64,000 bases of DNA from Anadara kagoshimensis (Eukaryota > Mollusca > Bivalvia > Arcoida > Arcidae). The DNA lies in NCBI GenBank assembly GCA_021292105.1, contig JACFYK010000022.1, forward strand, positions 357,501 through 421,500, given 5' to 3'. Position 1 is the stretch's first letter. Each line of letters begins with the position of its first letter. Below, in pieces: positions 45,791 through 57,340 of this stretch. The position numbers were made by a program, and so were the translations under genes. The notes beneath the pieces are model-generated. The model worked only from the letters and a program-made list of their open reading frames with translations. It made no database searches and was not told where the DNA came from.

Positions 45791-48737
45791 TACTAACAGT
45801 TTGTGTCCAAAAATTAATGGGTAATCGTCAGCAAACAATGAACATTTGATTCTTACTTCAAATTTTTTGTCACTTCACTTTCAAAATCGGAAATAACCTC
45901 GACTATTTTCGTTATATACCGGTAAACATCGTTTGTAAACAACATTCTCGAGTTAGATGCTATTTTGAAGAATTGTGTGGAAAGTTCGTGGGAGGTCTCC
46001 CGGATCACGTGATTTCACATGGTCAATTTCTAAAAATCTGGTTTTATCTAAAAGCAATATTTTAAGTAGTCTAGTTTAGATTAACAACAGAATTTGTTAA
46101 AAAATAACATCTGTATTAAGAAAAAACGAACATACACTTCCGGTATGACATGAGCAATTGACCTCTTTTTACACTCGTTTTTACATCATATTATATAGTG
46201 AAAAATGCATATATTTTACTGAAAATGGCGTAAGTGTCACACGTTTTGATTTCATTAAAAACTATATTTACATGGTACTAAATGTTTCAAACCAGGATCG
46301 GATAAATAAGTCAGAGACTCCATTTGCAGACGACATAGTTTACATCTTGATTTATTTTACATGTGACGAAAAAAATAAGATAGTTTAAGAATAATTTGGG
46401 AATAGTAAAATCTGTCTAAAAATTAAATTTCCGATATGTTTACATATTTTCGTAATTTTCAAACATATTTTAATTTTTTTTAACAAAAGTGGAAAGTTGA
46501 ACACTTATGCGCCTTTTTGACTTTGAACATGTGCGGTGATGTGCTTCCTATGATTGATATCCGTATAAACAAAATGCCACGAACTTGACGCTACCACGAA
46601 GTTAGAGCACATGAGGATATATGTAAACATTTTGACACGGAAAGATATATATGAGTATATTCCAATCTCTTTCCTTCAAAAGCTAAGTGTCCATGAAATG
46701 TGTACAATCCTTTGGCAATGTAATATTAAATTACTTTCAAATGTTAGTATATTTCTGTCTCACATTCACAAAATATTTTCTTAAATCTTTTATACATTCA
46801 TCATGAAGGTAACAAACATTTTATTTTTTAAATCTCGGTTGTTTGCTTGCTTTATAGTTATTATTATTATTATTATTTGATGTAGTACATTTTGTAAACA
46901 CTATAGTCATAACTGTAATTAGATTTATTATAAAGTTATAACAAGTTCTAACTTGTGTTAATCATAATGTCATTACATGTATTGTTATACTTTGTATGTA
47001 GATAATGTCAATTAGGGGATAACTGTCCGCTGACGCGTCGCCAATAAAACTAATTTGCCACAGTATAACCATCGATATACGTCTGCAAATCGAAAATTAC
47101 AAGACGGTTATCCCTATTCTAATTCAAAAAATACTTTAAAGGATCTGGTAAGCATTTTCTGAAAACGATACTATAAATAACTCGGGGATTTTCCAAATTC
47201 ATTTGAACTGGTTGAGACAGATCACACGAACCATTTCCCGCATTAATTGATTTCTCTGACTTTTAAATCTGATTCTACGAAAAAGTAAGTGCCTTCCGGA
47301 TGAGACACGATCACTTACAGACACTATTGATGACGTCATAATCATTTTACGCAAGAACGTCAACAAAATTTGATGACGTTATTTTCCGAAGACACGGATG
47401 GTGGCATGATCTGATGCAAATATTTGTTTACAAATCGAGTTTTGGCGTCTGAGTAAAAGAATCCTACACCACTAACAGTGAATATTTTCAGTGACAGGAA
47501 AATATTCATCCTCGATTAATATATCTCTGTCATACCTGTGTAAGTTTCCATTAATCCATCAAGATGTTCGTACCGCATTCGCACGTGCAAGTACCCGAAA
47601 ATTTGAAGCAGTATATTGTGGTTTTACTGTCGGAATTTTCGACAGTATATCGGTGGTATACTGTCGCAAATTGTTGACGTCAGCCAATGAAAACGGCGTT
47701 ACATACAGATGAATTAGAATAAGTATTTTAGTATGCTCTCATGTACCACTCAATGTGAGTGACTGAGATGTTTTGATGAATAAATTAAAATTAAATTGAA
47801 AATTAAGTTTTTAAATTAGTGATGTTATTGTGATTTAAATAGAGGAATTGTATAAGACATAGAGAGACCAGCTGAAAAAAATCCAAGAATGAACACTGAT
47901 GGTTATTACTGTTTAATTATAATGGAACAATTTTCATAGAAAATGAATTATGTGTGACTTAACCGATGTTGTAAATTGTAATAATGTTGAACATTTTTTA
48001 AAATAATCATTAAAAATAAAACATAACAATATCTATAACACTCTAGGAATTAGATATCATCAGGCATTTAAAATGTTTCATTTAATATAGAATTGAAAAA
48101 TCAACACATATCAATATCCTTAACATACTGGAAATTACTTATAAATGCTTCTCTTGAACTGAATACCTCTTATCTTTACCGCGTGCAATGTTTTTCTTGC
48201 ACCCTTGTCTGAAGTGAAGCATACTGTATACAAGTAACAGTATAGGTTAAAATCTTACTATGTCAGAAAGTTTACCAATTCTCTTTCTTCTTTCATCTAA
48301 TTTACCTGATTATAAGTGAAAAAACCTTGAATAGAGTGTGTTTACCAACCAATCAATTCCTAATTTAAAGTAGAATAATAAACAGAAACTAATAAACCAA
48401 TAAAAATGGAATAATGTGCTACAACTGTTTTTTATTTCTTTCAAACTAATAATGGCTATTTGGATACATTGTGTCATTGATTTCACTTATTTCTTAATGT
48501 TACATGCATTATTAATTTCAATTATATTTCCAGAAAGAAAATGATGTGTTTTCATTAGATTTTTTACAGATTTTACTAAATTTTCTAAACATTATCAAAT
48601 CTGTATGGAATTATTATAATATGGACTTAATTTTTAACCAAGTCAAATACAACCAACTTAATTGGTATTCACTGTTTCTATTCTCTGCTTCCACATAGCC
48701 TATGTTATTTTTGCTATGCCAGGTTGATTTGAAATTT
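45791..48737. other. Long intronic non-coding stretch
   Basis: No exon found. It contains an ATT run near 46,860, a TGACGTCA palindrome at 47,331-47,338 and small inverted repeats around 47,620-47,670 ('ttactgtcggaattttcgac'). Their meaning is unknown. Confidence 0.4.
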
Positions 48738-49160
48738 TTAATGAAGCAAAATAATCATTTTTGCATGTCTAAATTGTACTAAAATAATAATGCCGGGGCT
48801 ATTGACACCAGAACAGACACTAAAATTTAAATAATAAAGACCAATAGTTGTTGACTTAGGCTGAACTAATATAGGAGATGTTTTCTCATATTTTGAAATA
48901 TTCGATAAAGATAACTCCAGTACAACACCATGTTTAATAATGTTAGCTGATTTATCCAATGATATGTACTGATATGACTGACAGGTTCTGTCCATATTTT
49001 TGCCAGCAAAGCAAAATGACTTGACAATTTTTAGTACGTCTCTTACTAGCCCTACATTAGCAAGTGGTACTGTACAGTGGTGGAGATCCTGAGCCCATAT
49101 GGATAAAATTGGAACATATGCGTATCTAATGTATTCGTCAGCCATGCAAAAGGCAAACAA
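48738..49160 (-). CDS. Unrecognised 140-codon open frame
   Basis: This is one of the longest uninterrupted frames in the window outside identified elements. The peptide includes 'DLHHCTVPLANVGLVRDVLK', 'SFCFAGKNMDRTCQSYQYIS' and 'GLYYLNFSVCSGVNSPGIII'. It has five or six cysteines and ordinary composition, which favours real (or formerly real) coding sequence. I recognise no domain or splice sites that tie it to the neighbouring vWA and propeller exons. It could be a TE remnant or chance. Confidence 0.3.
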   Translation of the reverse strand: MFAFCMADEYIRYAYVPILSIWAQDLHHCTVPLANVGLVRDVLKIVKSFCFAGKNMDRTCQSYQYISLDKSANIIKHGVVLELSLSNISKYEKTSPILVQPKSTTIGLYYLNFSVCSGVNSPGIIILVQFRHAKMIILLH

Positions 49161-49384
49161 GCATGATTATTGTGTCCAAAGTACACGATGACATTTTCTG
49201 CATGCCAAATTGTAATCGAAGCGTGAACGAATGCTAATCAAATATGTCCGACTGGAAGTGAATAAAAAATTAGCAGACTAGACGAGAAATGGAGTGAATA
49301 CAATGTTTTGAAAGAAAAACTTTATTTCACCAAAGATATCTCCACAGCGTCTATCGATTATCAAATTTATACATTGCATACTAT

Positions 49385-50235
49385 AAACAAGAGGCACATG
49401 GGCCTTAACGCTCACCTGGGACCTTGACCTTTGAACCCATTAGGTTCATTCATGTATCAAAATGATCATAAGGCCAATATTCTAATATACATGCCTAAAC
49501 AAAAAGTTTAAAGTTTTTGAGATAAATAATCATTTCAGTAATTGTTTGTATCTGTGACCTTGACCTTTAAACCCATGGCTTTCATTCACACATCAAATCA
49601 CCATTGTGCTATTACCTACAATATTCTTATATGCATGCCTACAAAAAATTAATAGTTTTGCAGATAATCAACTATTTCAGTATTCATTTGTATCTGTGAC
49701 CTTGACTTTTAAACCATTAACCTTCATTCATATATCAAAATGGCTGTAAAGCTAATTCTTACAATATCTTTATATACATGCATATACAAAAATTTAATAG
49801 TTTCCAAGATAATTAACAATTTAGGAATTCATTCGCATCTGTGACCTTGACCTTTGAACCAATAATTTTACGCAAAAAACGCGTAACCTATTTTTTGTCC
49901 AATTTTCATGAAAAACACAATGTTAATGTTCCTAGGTATCCTGAATCCAAATATCTAATCAAAATTTGCCTGAACCTTTTGGTTTCAGAGAAGATTTTTT
50001 TGTCTTTTGGCTATTTATAGTAACGGCAGCCATATTGTTGGGTGTGGTCAACACCCGAACACAATTTTGAAAGCCTGTTACCCAGGCATGATAGTCACTA
50101 AGTTTCATCAAATTTGGCTTGGTAGTTTTGGAGGAGAAGATTAAAATGTAAAGTTTACGGACGACGGACAACGCACGACGGACGGTGATAGATTGCAATA
50201 GCTCATTTAAGCCTTTCGGCTCAGGAGAGCTAAAA
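49385..50235 (-). repeat. Dispersed repeat with four TGACCTTGACCTTTGAACC blocks
   Basis: Four copies of the 'gtgaccttgacctttgaacc' type lie near 49,421, 49,554, 49,696 and 49,842, about 130-146 bp apart, each followed by 'cattcatatatcaaa'-like and 'aatagttttgcagataat'-like phrases. The element starts near 'aagaggcacatgggccttaa' (49,389) and ends with 'gacggacaacgcacgacgga' and 'aagcctttcggctcaggaga' (50,208-50,227). Such sequences look like a common molluscan repeat. On the minus strand each block gives TCAAGGTCA, the extended half-site of NR5A/ERR-type receptors. Confidence 0.65.
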
Positions 50236-50971
50236 AGCTGTCTTAGCAATTTTTCTGTGTCAAATTAGCCGGAAAGGGGCGGCCCATGATCAAGAATCCG
50301 GCAAAGTCATCGATTTTTTCGAAATTAAAAACTAGTACGTTTTTTGTATAAAGAAAATTATTTGCCAAATTATACATCAAAATAACCGTGACCATTCATT
50401 TAAAAACATCTTTGGTGCATGAGCAACTGTATGCACAGAATCATATTTTTTAAAATTTCAATTTTCAATTTTTGGTTGGTGCCTAACATTCAATCACGAT
50501 TTAAATTGTTAAATTGTCACCGACTTTGAAAAAATCGTCTTTAATGACTTTTGTCATAAAAAGCGATAAAAACCTACATATAGTATATAAAAACTCGCAG
50601 TAAAATAAACTTTATGTCATTTTACCGTCTCGAGTGAATTGATTTTTTTCTCACTTTTTACAACTTTGTCTTAGTTGAAATTTTGTTTGATAAATCAATG
50701 CACTGACTATCCTACTGTACTACAGAACATATGACATAACATAGTTCAGTTTATTCTGTCGTAAATATAATTTTTCACTTAAAGTGTTGTTTGTTTTATT
50801 ATTTTAAATTACCAAGTTGGAAATGTTAGATAAAATATCATATATACAGTGTGTATGTACAACCCTTCGTATCCTTTTTCAGTAGCAGTATCACTACTCG
50901 TCGAGCAAGCGCGACTCGTAGTTACACGATAACTCTTTATTTCCTTCGAGTCGGTAACCAACTTGAACACC
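50236..50971. other. Intronic non-coding stretch
   Basis: No exon or element recognised. Confidence 0.4.
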
Positions 50972-51074
50972 CGATTGTCTATTGTTTACTAGCACCTGTC
51001 CAGGTGTTTCAAGTTGAACCACCTGTTGTTCAACTTGAAACACCTGGTACGTGCTAGTAAACAATAGACAATCG
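50972..51074. repeat. Large near-perfect hairpin (46-47-nt arms, 10-nt loop)
   Basis: Left arm 50,972-51,018 begins 'cgattgtctattgtttacta'; right arm 51,029-51,074 ends with its complement. Arms differ only in a few bases around 'cacctgtcc/cacgtacc'. The loop is 'ccacctgttg'. The inner part ('caacttgaaacacctg') recurs in the hairpin at 52,099-52,190. Confidence 0.9.
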
Positions 51075-51314
51075 AGATCTCAAAAATGGAACACCAAATA
51101 CCAAAATCATGACATTAAAAATTTATTGAGTCCAATTCTCATAACATACGTTTTGCTTTTGGAATTGTAATTTGAACACAGATTGGTATGTTCGTGACCA
51201 TGTTTAAGCATAACAATGTTGATTGGGATCTTTTTAGCCAAGTATAATGCTAGCCTACAACGTAAAATTGCAGACATATATTAAACTCTTTTACAAATTC
51301 AAACTTATACGTAC

Positions 51315-51520
51315 CTTTTTCATTTCCATAAGTGAAAACACCCATTTGAGATGGACCGCCGTCATTAAGCATTGAACGTAATCTACGGCTCTTTGTAAAA
51401 TTTTAAAAATGTCCTGTTCTTCTATGGTTTTATGTGTATTTTGGGTAATAAAAACATGTCCATTTTGAAATTCTTTAGCCAAATCTAATGCTTGACTCAA
51501 TATTTCATCTCAATCGTAGA
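51315..51520 (-). pseudogene. Possible vWA-like exon fragment with a frameshift
   Basis: Minus-strand open sequence 'LSQALDLAKEFQNGHVFITQ', then 'EEQDIFKILQRAVDYVQ'. One frame over it continues 'SMLNDGGPSQMGVFTYGNEK' up to a good donor 'gtacgt' (exon end 51,315). 'AVDYVQ.ML..G.SQMGVFTYG' resembles the first helix and second strand of a von Willebrand A domain. The frame change near 51,390 and lack of a visible acceptor or DxSxS motif leave it uncertain. If real, it would be a second vWA domain between 54.2 kb and the propeller. Confidence 0.35.
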
Positions 51521-51650
51521 CAGACGTGTTAAACAGTGTGCATGGAAATAAAAACTGCGTGCGTTTGTTTTTCAACTTGAACACTTTCGCTCGTGCGTGA
51601 AATAACATTGCATTATTTCTAAAATTTAAAAAGAGGAAAAGAGGACTTAA

Positions 51651-51725
51651 GTCGGGATTCAAACTCACAACCTCTTCATTGTCAAGCAGGCTTGCTATCC
51701 ATTGGGCCAGAGTAGGACTTCCGAC
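51651..51725 (-). repeat. tRNA-like SINE head or tRNA pseudogene
   Basis: On the minus strand, 'tggcccaatggatagcaa' (A-box-like, 51,692-51,709) precedes 'agtttgaatcccgac' (B-box-like, 51,651-51,665). I could not fold a proper cloverleaf, so it is not called a functional tRNA. Confidence 0.55.
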
Positions 51726-52089
51726 TGGTATGTATTAAAAGGCTTAGGAGACATATAATTGGTATTTCTTGATAATTTTTCTGCCGTCATGATTCTCTTT
51801 TTCGAAAATGATACTAGATTTTGATAATGTATTTTTAATAAAATAAGTCTAGTATTTTTAAACTGCAATATGAATGGTTACTGGCTATAGTATTAATATT
51901 TGTAAATGTACTTTCTTCAATTTACTTGGCAAAGTCTTAATTTATTCATTTATTTATTTTTTATACAATGACATTATTTTTTGTTATACTCTAGTATAAT
52001 TCAAACATTTTATTTTAAAAAAATTAATATGTACACATTTGAACACTATATTATTATCATCGTGCAAGTCAGTTACGAACTTCGTCGTC

Positions 52090-52200
52090 GGGGGTCCTTC
52101 AATTTGAAACACCTGCGCACGTGCTCGTAATCCCTCACCGCTTCGCGGTTCGGGATCACTAAACGCACGTGCCCAGGTGTTTCAAATTGATGAACCCCTC
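52090..52200. repeat. Second large hairpin, related to 50,972-51,074
   Basis: Arms 52,099-52,124 ('tcaatttgaaacacctg' then 'cgcacgtgc') and 52,165-52,190 differ at one of 26 positions. The pairing continues inward through 'atccc' and 'accgc ttcg cggt', giving a long cruciform-capable structure with GCACGTGC in each arm. Confidence 0.88.
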
Positions 52201-52238
52201 TGATTCGGTTAGTAACTATTACTGATACGATTGCTTAA

Positions 52239-53213
52239 GGGTCATCTAAGTAGGAAAATTCAAGTGAAAACCATTTGGTTGAAAAGCGTAAAAGAGGGGT
52301 ATAATTATGAAATTACCTACACAAGCGTGAAGATTTACAAATAAAAATACAACAGGAATTGATAATTTAAGAAATTTTAAAATATTTGTTGCATGTTTTT
52401 ATGAAAATAGTGCAAAAATACACGTGTTGGGGAAAATAGTTTACACCTTGTATAACGAATTAATTTTAAAAAATGAAAACAATTAAGATAGTTAACATCA
52501 TAGAGCAGTGCAAAGGGGCCAGAGTTTGTTAAAGAAATACGAAATCTCGACAATTTACGGTTGAGGTTATCTACGATTTATTTTCCTTTTAAAAATGCGT
52601 GTACCAGGCGTGATAGTTCATATTCTAAGGCCACTAATAATCCGAAATACAACAAGTCACTAAAAGTGCACGGTCACACAATACTGTTCTATTTCAATTG
52701 AGGTGAGTTTTGTTTGGTTTCAACAATGTTGAACTATATAAAGCCGAATATGCCTCAGCAATAACCAAGTAATTTACAAACTTAGCTTTTATAATCTTCC
52801 CTTGGATCGTTGGTAGCCTTAGAATATGAACTATCACGCCTGGCACACGCAGTTTTAAAAGGAAAACAATCATAGAAAACATCAACCGTAAATTGTCGAG
52901 TTTTCAAAAACCTCGTATTTCTTTAACACAATCTGCCCCCTTTGCACCGCTCTATGACGTTGACTATCATAATATCGTTTCATTTTTTAAAATTAATTGG
53001 TTATACAAGGTGTAAGCTTTTTTCCCCAACACGTGTATTTTTGCACAATTTTCTTTAAAAAATGCAGCAAATATTTTATATTAAAGTTATCAATTCCTAC
53101 TTTATTTTTATTTATAAATCTTCACACTTGCGTAGATAATTAAAAAATTATACCCCTCTTTCACGCTTTTCAATTAAATGGTTTTCACTTGATTTTTCCT
53201 ACTTAAATGACCC
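52239..53213. mobile_element. 975-bp foldback MITE with ~410-bp arms and TTAA flanks
   Basis: The sequence from 52,239 ('gggtcatctaagtaggaaaa') is mirrored to 53,213 ('cctacttaaatgaccc'). The arms extend to about 52,650 and 52,810 with many matched blocks ('gaaaaccatttggttgaaaa', 'aaatacacgtgttgggg', 'gcgtgatagttcatattcta'). A spacer of about 160 bp remains. TTAA lies outside both ends (52,235-52,238 and 53,214-53,217), as for piggyBac-type insertion. Arms have diverged by scattered substitutions and small indels, so it is not new. No coding capacity. Confidence 0.85.
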
Positions 53214-53217
53214 TTAA

Positions 53218-53906
53218 CAAAGGACTCAACCTGATACAGAGGGTTTTATATGCACACTATGTATATCATATGTATATATTTCAAGGTCAGTGAACAGTGT
53301 AAGTTTTACAAATTGAAACATGAAATATACAGAAGAAAGTGTACATTTTCCGGAGTAAAGTCACTGTGAGGTGATTTTTTTTACGAATAAACAAAAGTTT
53401 ACATATTAGAGTAAAATATTTAAACTTAAAGTGCATTGTTTCCCTGGTAAGGTGTAAATTCTACAAATAAAAGTGCAAATGTTTCCGATTTTAGTATAAA
53501 ATTGAAAATAACCACTTACAATGCCATGGGCGTATTAAGGTGACTTTTTACAAACATCTTTTATCTATTTATTTTCCAAACTTACATCTGTAACTTGAAC
53601 AAATTAAGTTTTATATTTTACATATTAAAGTGTGTAGGATTTCAGTCAAATGGTCATAAATCTTAGGAAACTTAACAAACTCGAGTTTACTATATGCACA
53701 TACTAAAATATTCTAAAATTCTGAAAACTAAATTTTGAAAGATATTGCTTCATAGTTTAGGGGGATTACTCCGGATAAAAAAGTGTAAAGACGGACGTAT
53801 CATATACCCTTTTAAAAAATTAAAACATGAAATACATTCAACAAAAGATATATGACAATATAAGTCATATACCATTTTTTGAATGTATTTTATCATTAAA
53901 AAATGG
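53218..53906. other. Intronic non-coding stretch
   Basis: A weak inverted pair ('aaatacattcaacaaaagat' near 53,829 and 'ttttttgaatgtatttta' near 53,876) is visible; otherwise nothing. Confidence 0.4.
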
Positions 53907-53908
53907 TA

Positions 53909-54095
53909 CAGTAAAGCCTCATTATAATGTCCCTCGATAACTTTGCCATCTCGTTTATCGCCACACTATTTTGAAGTCCCAAAATCCATTTTGTTTATAT
54001 TTTTCTTTATCTGCCTCCCCCAATTCATTGCCAAACCTCTTTATAACGCCAAACTTTGACTGAACAAATGGTGGCGATGAATTGAGGTTTTACTG
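53909..54095. mobile_element. 187-bp pogo/Tigger-like MITE with TA flanks
   Basis: Left end 'cagtaaagcctcattataat' and right end, inverted, 'cagtaaaacctcaattcatc' share 'cagtaaa(g/a)cctca', and TA lies on both sides. CAGT-starting TIRs and TA target sites suit the pogo branch of Tc1/mariner. No open frame. Confidence 0.7.
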
Positions 54096-54206
54096 TATAT
54101 TACAGACGCAAAGACGAAAGAAGGGTACTTCGACTTTAATACCCCTTTATTCAAATGATCAGGAATATAATAATACAGTGGCATATTAAACATTTGAAAT
54201 TCTTAC

Positions 54207-54778
54207 CTGTGCACTCTGTATCCAGTTTATTCAATATAAATTCTTTAAATGAACTAAATTGGTCTGTTCCATTAATATCAAACATGTTCTCCGAGGCCGG
54301 ATAAGTAGCAATAACCTCCACCGCGGTTTTATTTGTCAAATTCACACCGGCAGCATAAACATAGATACCTTTTCTTTTAACTTTTTCTGCTTCATGTTTG
54401 ATCCCAGAGTGGTCACTGGATCGATCATCAGTAATAAAAATAGCAATATTTGGAGCTTCTTCGCGGTCGCCATTTTTGCTGTGAACATTTCATTGTGAAT
54501 TGTAAGCAGCGCATTCGTAGTATTTTTACTTCCATTTGTATATTGTATATTATCAATCGGCCAATCGTAATCTACACGTCTAACAAAATCGATCAGATGA
54601 AATGCAATATCAGTGGTAGAACTAAACGTCATAAATCCAATACGAACGTTTCCGTTTTGTGTATTCAACATCCATACCATAGACTTTATGCTTTTAAGTA
54701 TATCTCGGAAGTTATCCTCTCCAACGCTTGCTGACGCGTCGACGACAAATACGAGGTCTATTTGAGAGAAAAGACACT
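54207..54778 (-). CDS. von Willebrand factor A domain exon, with a 1-nt frameshift
   Basis: The exon runs from acceptor 'tgtattgtag' to donor 'gtaaga', phase 1 at both ends. It encodes a full vWA domain: 'DLVFVVDASASVGEDNFRDI' with the MIDAS D-x-S-x-S, 'GNVRIGFMTFSSTTDIAFHL', the threonine-containing 'NTTNALLTIHNEMFTAK', then 'APNIAIFITDDRSSD', 'KRKGIYVYAAGVN', 'ENMFDINGTDQFSSFKEFIL' and a closing 'DTEC'. Between 'MFTAK' and 'NGDREEAPN' the frame shifts at a run of five A (54,473-54,477). Exon length is 572 nt where a phase 1-1 exon needs a multiple of three, so one base is missing. vWA domains bind proteins or matrix through the MIDAS metal. It lies between the mucin-like/W block and the propeller. 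Confidence 0.88.
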
Positions 54779-54837
54779 CTACAATACAATAAAAATAAAT
54801 ATAAAACTAGAGATTGTAACTGGGATACCAGTTACGT

Positions 54838-56324
54838 ATAATACCCCACCGTCCATAAATAATATATAGCATATATCCGGTTAAAAGTCCTTAGTGTCTT
54901 ACTTCTTTTTCAGGGTTTTCAACCGTCCCAGAATACAAAAAGTATCTCTTTCCTACAGATAGGTTCTTTTAACCAGGCTGTATATATAGCGCTAATCTAT
55001 TTCAACACACATTATAAAGTCCGGTTAAAAGAACCTCTACACAATAAAATGCCCGTTTTTCCCATACTTGGAACTTTTAAGCGGACTATATATATAGCGC
55101 CGATATATTTTATTTCTAATGTTTTCAATGATTTTTATTGCGTTGATTTTAAGTTTATTCGGTTGTTTTAAAGGGTTTCTTATGGGAGAGGCATAATATC
55201 AAACGGAGCATGTTTATTTGTTTGGTATTTTAAAACGCAAAGAAATGCGCATTTATAAATGTCTGGACTAAAAAGACCCTCTGAATGTTTAAAATATGTT
55301 TTGCCCATAAATAGGGTCTTTAAACCGGACTATATATATAGCACCGATCTATTTCAAAACATGGTATGATGCGTTTTGTCCTGCGGCCGTACAGATCTAT
55401 TACTCAATTAAATTGTTCAGTTATAAGATTTCGTGCTCGAGTAGACTTTTTGGCGGTCACTAATCGGATTAAGTCATAGGTGAAGTCATTGGCTGTGTAT
55501 TATTAAAGTGTCGTAACCAGCTTATGTAAATTCAGAATGGGTTTCCCCGGGTCCTCAACGACGTATTTTATTTCGTAATTTACACCAATCGATCTTCCAA
55601 ATAACGAGAAAATGAACATGTCTGGCATAACTACACAGATAACAGATTATTGGTACCAAATGTCATCTAAATCCATCAAGCCGTTTTCAAGATATCATAC
55701 AGCATATACTAAGACGTAGGTCTTGAGAAAAGCAGATTAATAGGAATAACGTATGATTCCCCACCATCCATAAATAATATATGGCATATATTCGGTTAAT
55801 AGACCCTAGGATCTTATTTTTTTTCAGGGTTTTCCACCGTCCTAGAATATAAGAGATTGTTGATCTTGATCACTCAGACGCTTTACTCTGTCCATCCTAT
55901 AAATTCTATACACGATATTTATTCCGTATAATACACCTGAAGTAGTGAGACCGTAGTGTTTTCCCGTAGATATGGTCTTTAAACCAAACCATATATATAG
56001 CGATGATCTATTTCAACACACTTTATATAGTCCGGTTAAAAGACCTTCTACACATAAAAATGCCGTTTACCCAGAGATGGGTCTTTTAACCGTGCTATAT
56101 ATATAGCGCCGATATATTTTATTTTTATGTTTTCAATGATTTTTATTCCGTTGATTTCAAGTTTATTTGAGTGTCTCTTATGAGAGAGGCATAATATCAA
56201 AAGGGGCATATTAATTGTTTTTTTTGGGGGGGGGGATATTTTAAAACGTAAAGAAATGCGCATTTATTAATTTCTGAACTAAAAAGACCCTGTGTGTGTT
56301 AAAAAGTATGTTTTTCCCATACCG

Positions 56325-56345
<21 letters not shown>
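54838..56345. repeat. Diverged ~920-bp direct duplication with 'ctatatatatag' sub-repeats
   Basis: Copy 1 (54,838-55,370) and copy 2 (55,750-56,345) share 'ccataaataatatat', 'tttttcagggttttc', 'gatatattttatttttatgt', 'gagaggcataatatcaaa' and 'aagaaatgcgcatttat'. Within each, 'ggtcttttaaccggac' + 'tatatatatagcgccgat' recurs about three times at 100-240-bp spacing. At the end of copy 2 the TATATATATA core has expanded into the AT run at 56,328-56,370. Confidence 0.8.

Positions 56346-56370
<25 letters not shown>
56328..56370. repeat. (AT)n microsatellite
   Basis: About 20 AT units, apparently grown from the 'ctatatatatag' core of the flanking repeat. Confidence 0.97.
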
Positions 56371-56372
<2 letters not shown>

Positions 56373-57260
56373 ATTCCAGTCTGAACTGTTTGATGCCTCT
56401 TTATATTACCGTATTTTCTCGCCTAAAATCCACAACTATTAGCTAAAAAAATAAATTTTGAGAAGAGGATGCCAGGTCAAAAGAAAATAATAAAAATAAC
56501 TATGTAATTATGTTTTAATTTGTTTGACTTTTACTGAAAGAAAATCTCCGTAACTGACCCAGGAAGTCACTAGACAGACAGATGTCTGCAGGAAGCTTTC
56601 ATCATAATTTGGCCCTCTCGTCGATTAGACATTTTACTGAATAAATATTTATATTTTGTTTTTATTTATTTAAATACCAATTGTTTTTTTTAACATACAA
56701 ATGTTTCGACACACTGTCGATGTATCCCCAAAAAAGCCGCTTAGATCATTATAGAGGTCAATAATTAGGATTTATATTATGTTGCCGACATCACAGAAAT
56801 AATAAACAATTTTCGCATAACGGGTTTAATTTGTTGATATAATTGTTAATACTTTAATGTTTGAAACCAACTACTGGTAAATTAAAATTAATTACCTGAA
56901 CAGGAGACTTGTCAGATTGTAGGTATCACATAAAATGGGCAGTAATTAACAGCTATGCCAGTGTTACCTAATTTATCCGTTTGTCGGTGGTCAGTCTACC
57001 GGGTCTGAGTAATTAATCCCTAATTACTTATCATATGTGGGTATATTGATGGAAGCCATACCAGTGTCATTCAGAACTATTATTAGTTTAACACTGAGTA
57101 TATAACCATTTAACATGCGTCCATACCCATTCATAGTCACATCAGCGATGTACAGTGACTTTTTGTTGTTGTAATTTTAGCGGCAGTTTTATTTTAGCGC
57201 TGACACTCTTATCGCCAATTGCGCTAAAATAAAACTGCCGCTAAAAAAACACGGTATACA

Positions 57261-57261
<1 letters not shown>
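56371..57261. other. Intronic stretch with one strong small hairpin
   Basis: 'tttagcggcagttttattttagcgc' around 57,177-57,201 is mirrored at about 57,220-57,246 ('gcgctaaaataaaactgccgctaaa'), a stem of roughly 25 bp. This may be a MITE end or a small palindromic element. No exon seen. Confidence 0.55.

Positions 57262-57336
<75 letters not shown>
57262..57336. repeat. (TA)n microsatellite
   Basis: Pure TA run of about 37 units. Confidence 0.98.

Positions 57337-57340
<4 letters not shown>

Noticed and set aside
47331-47338. TGACGTCA as a cAMP-response element
   Set aside because: A single 8-mer in an intron without promoter context is not evidence of regulation.
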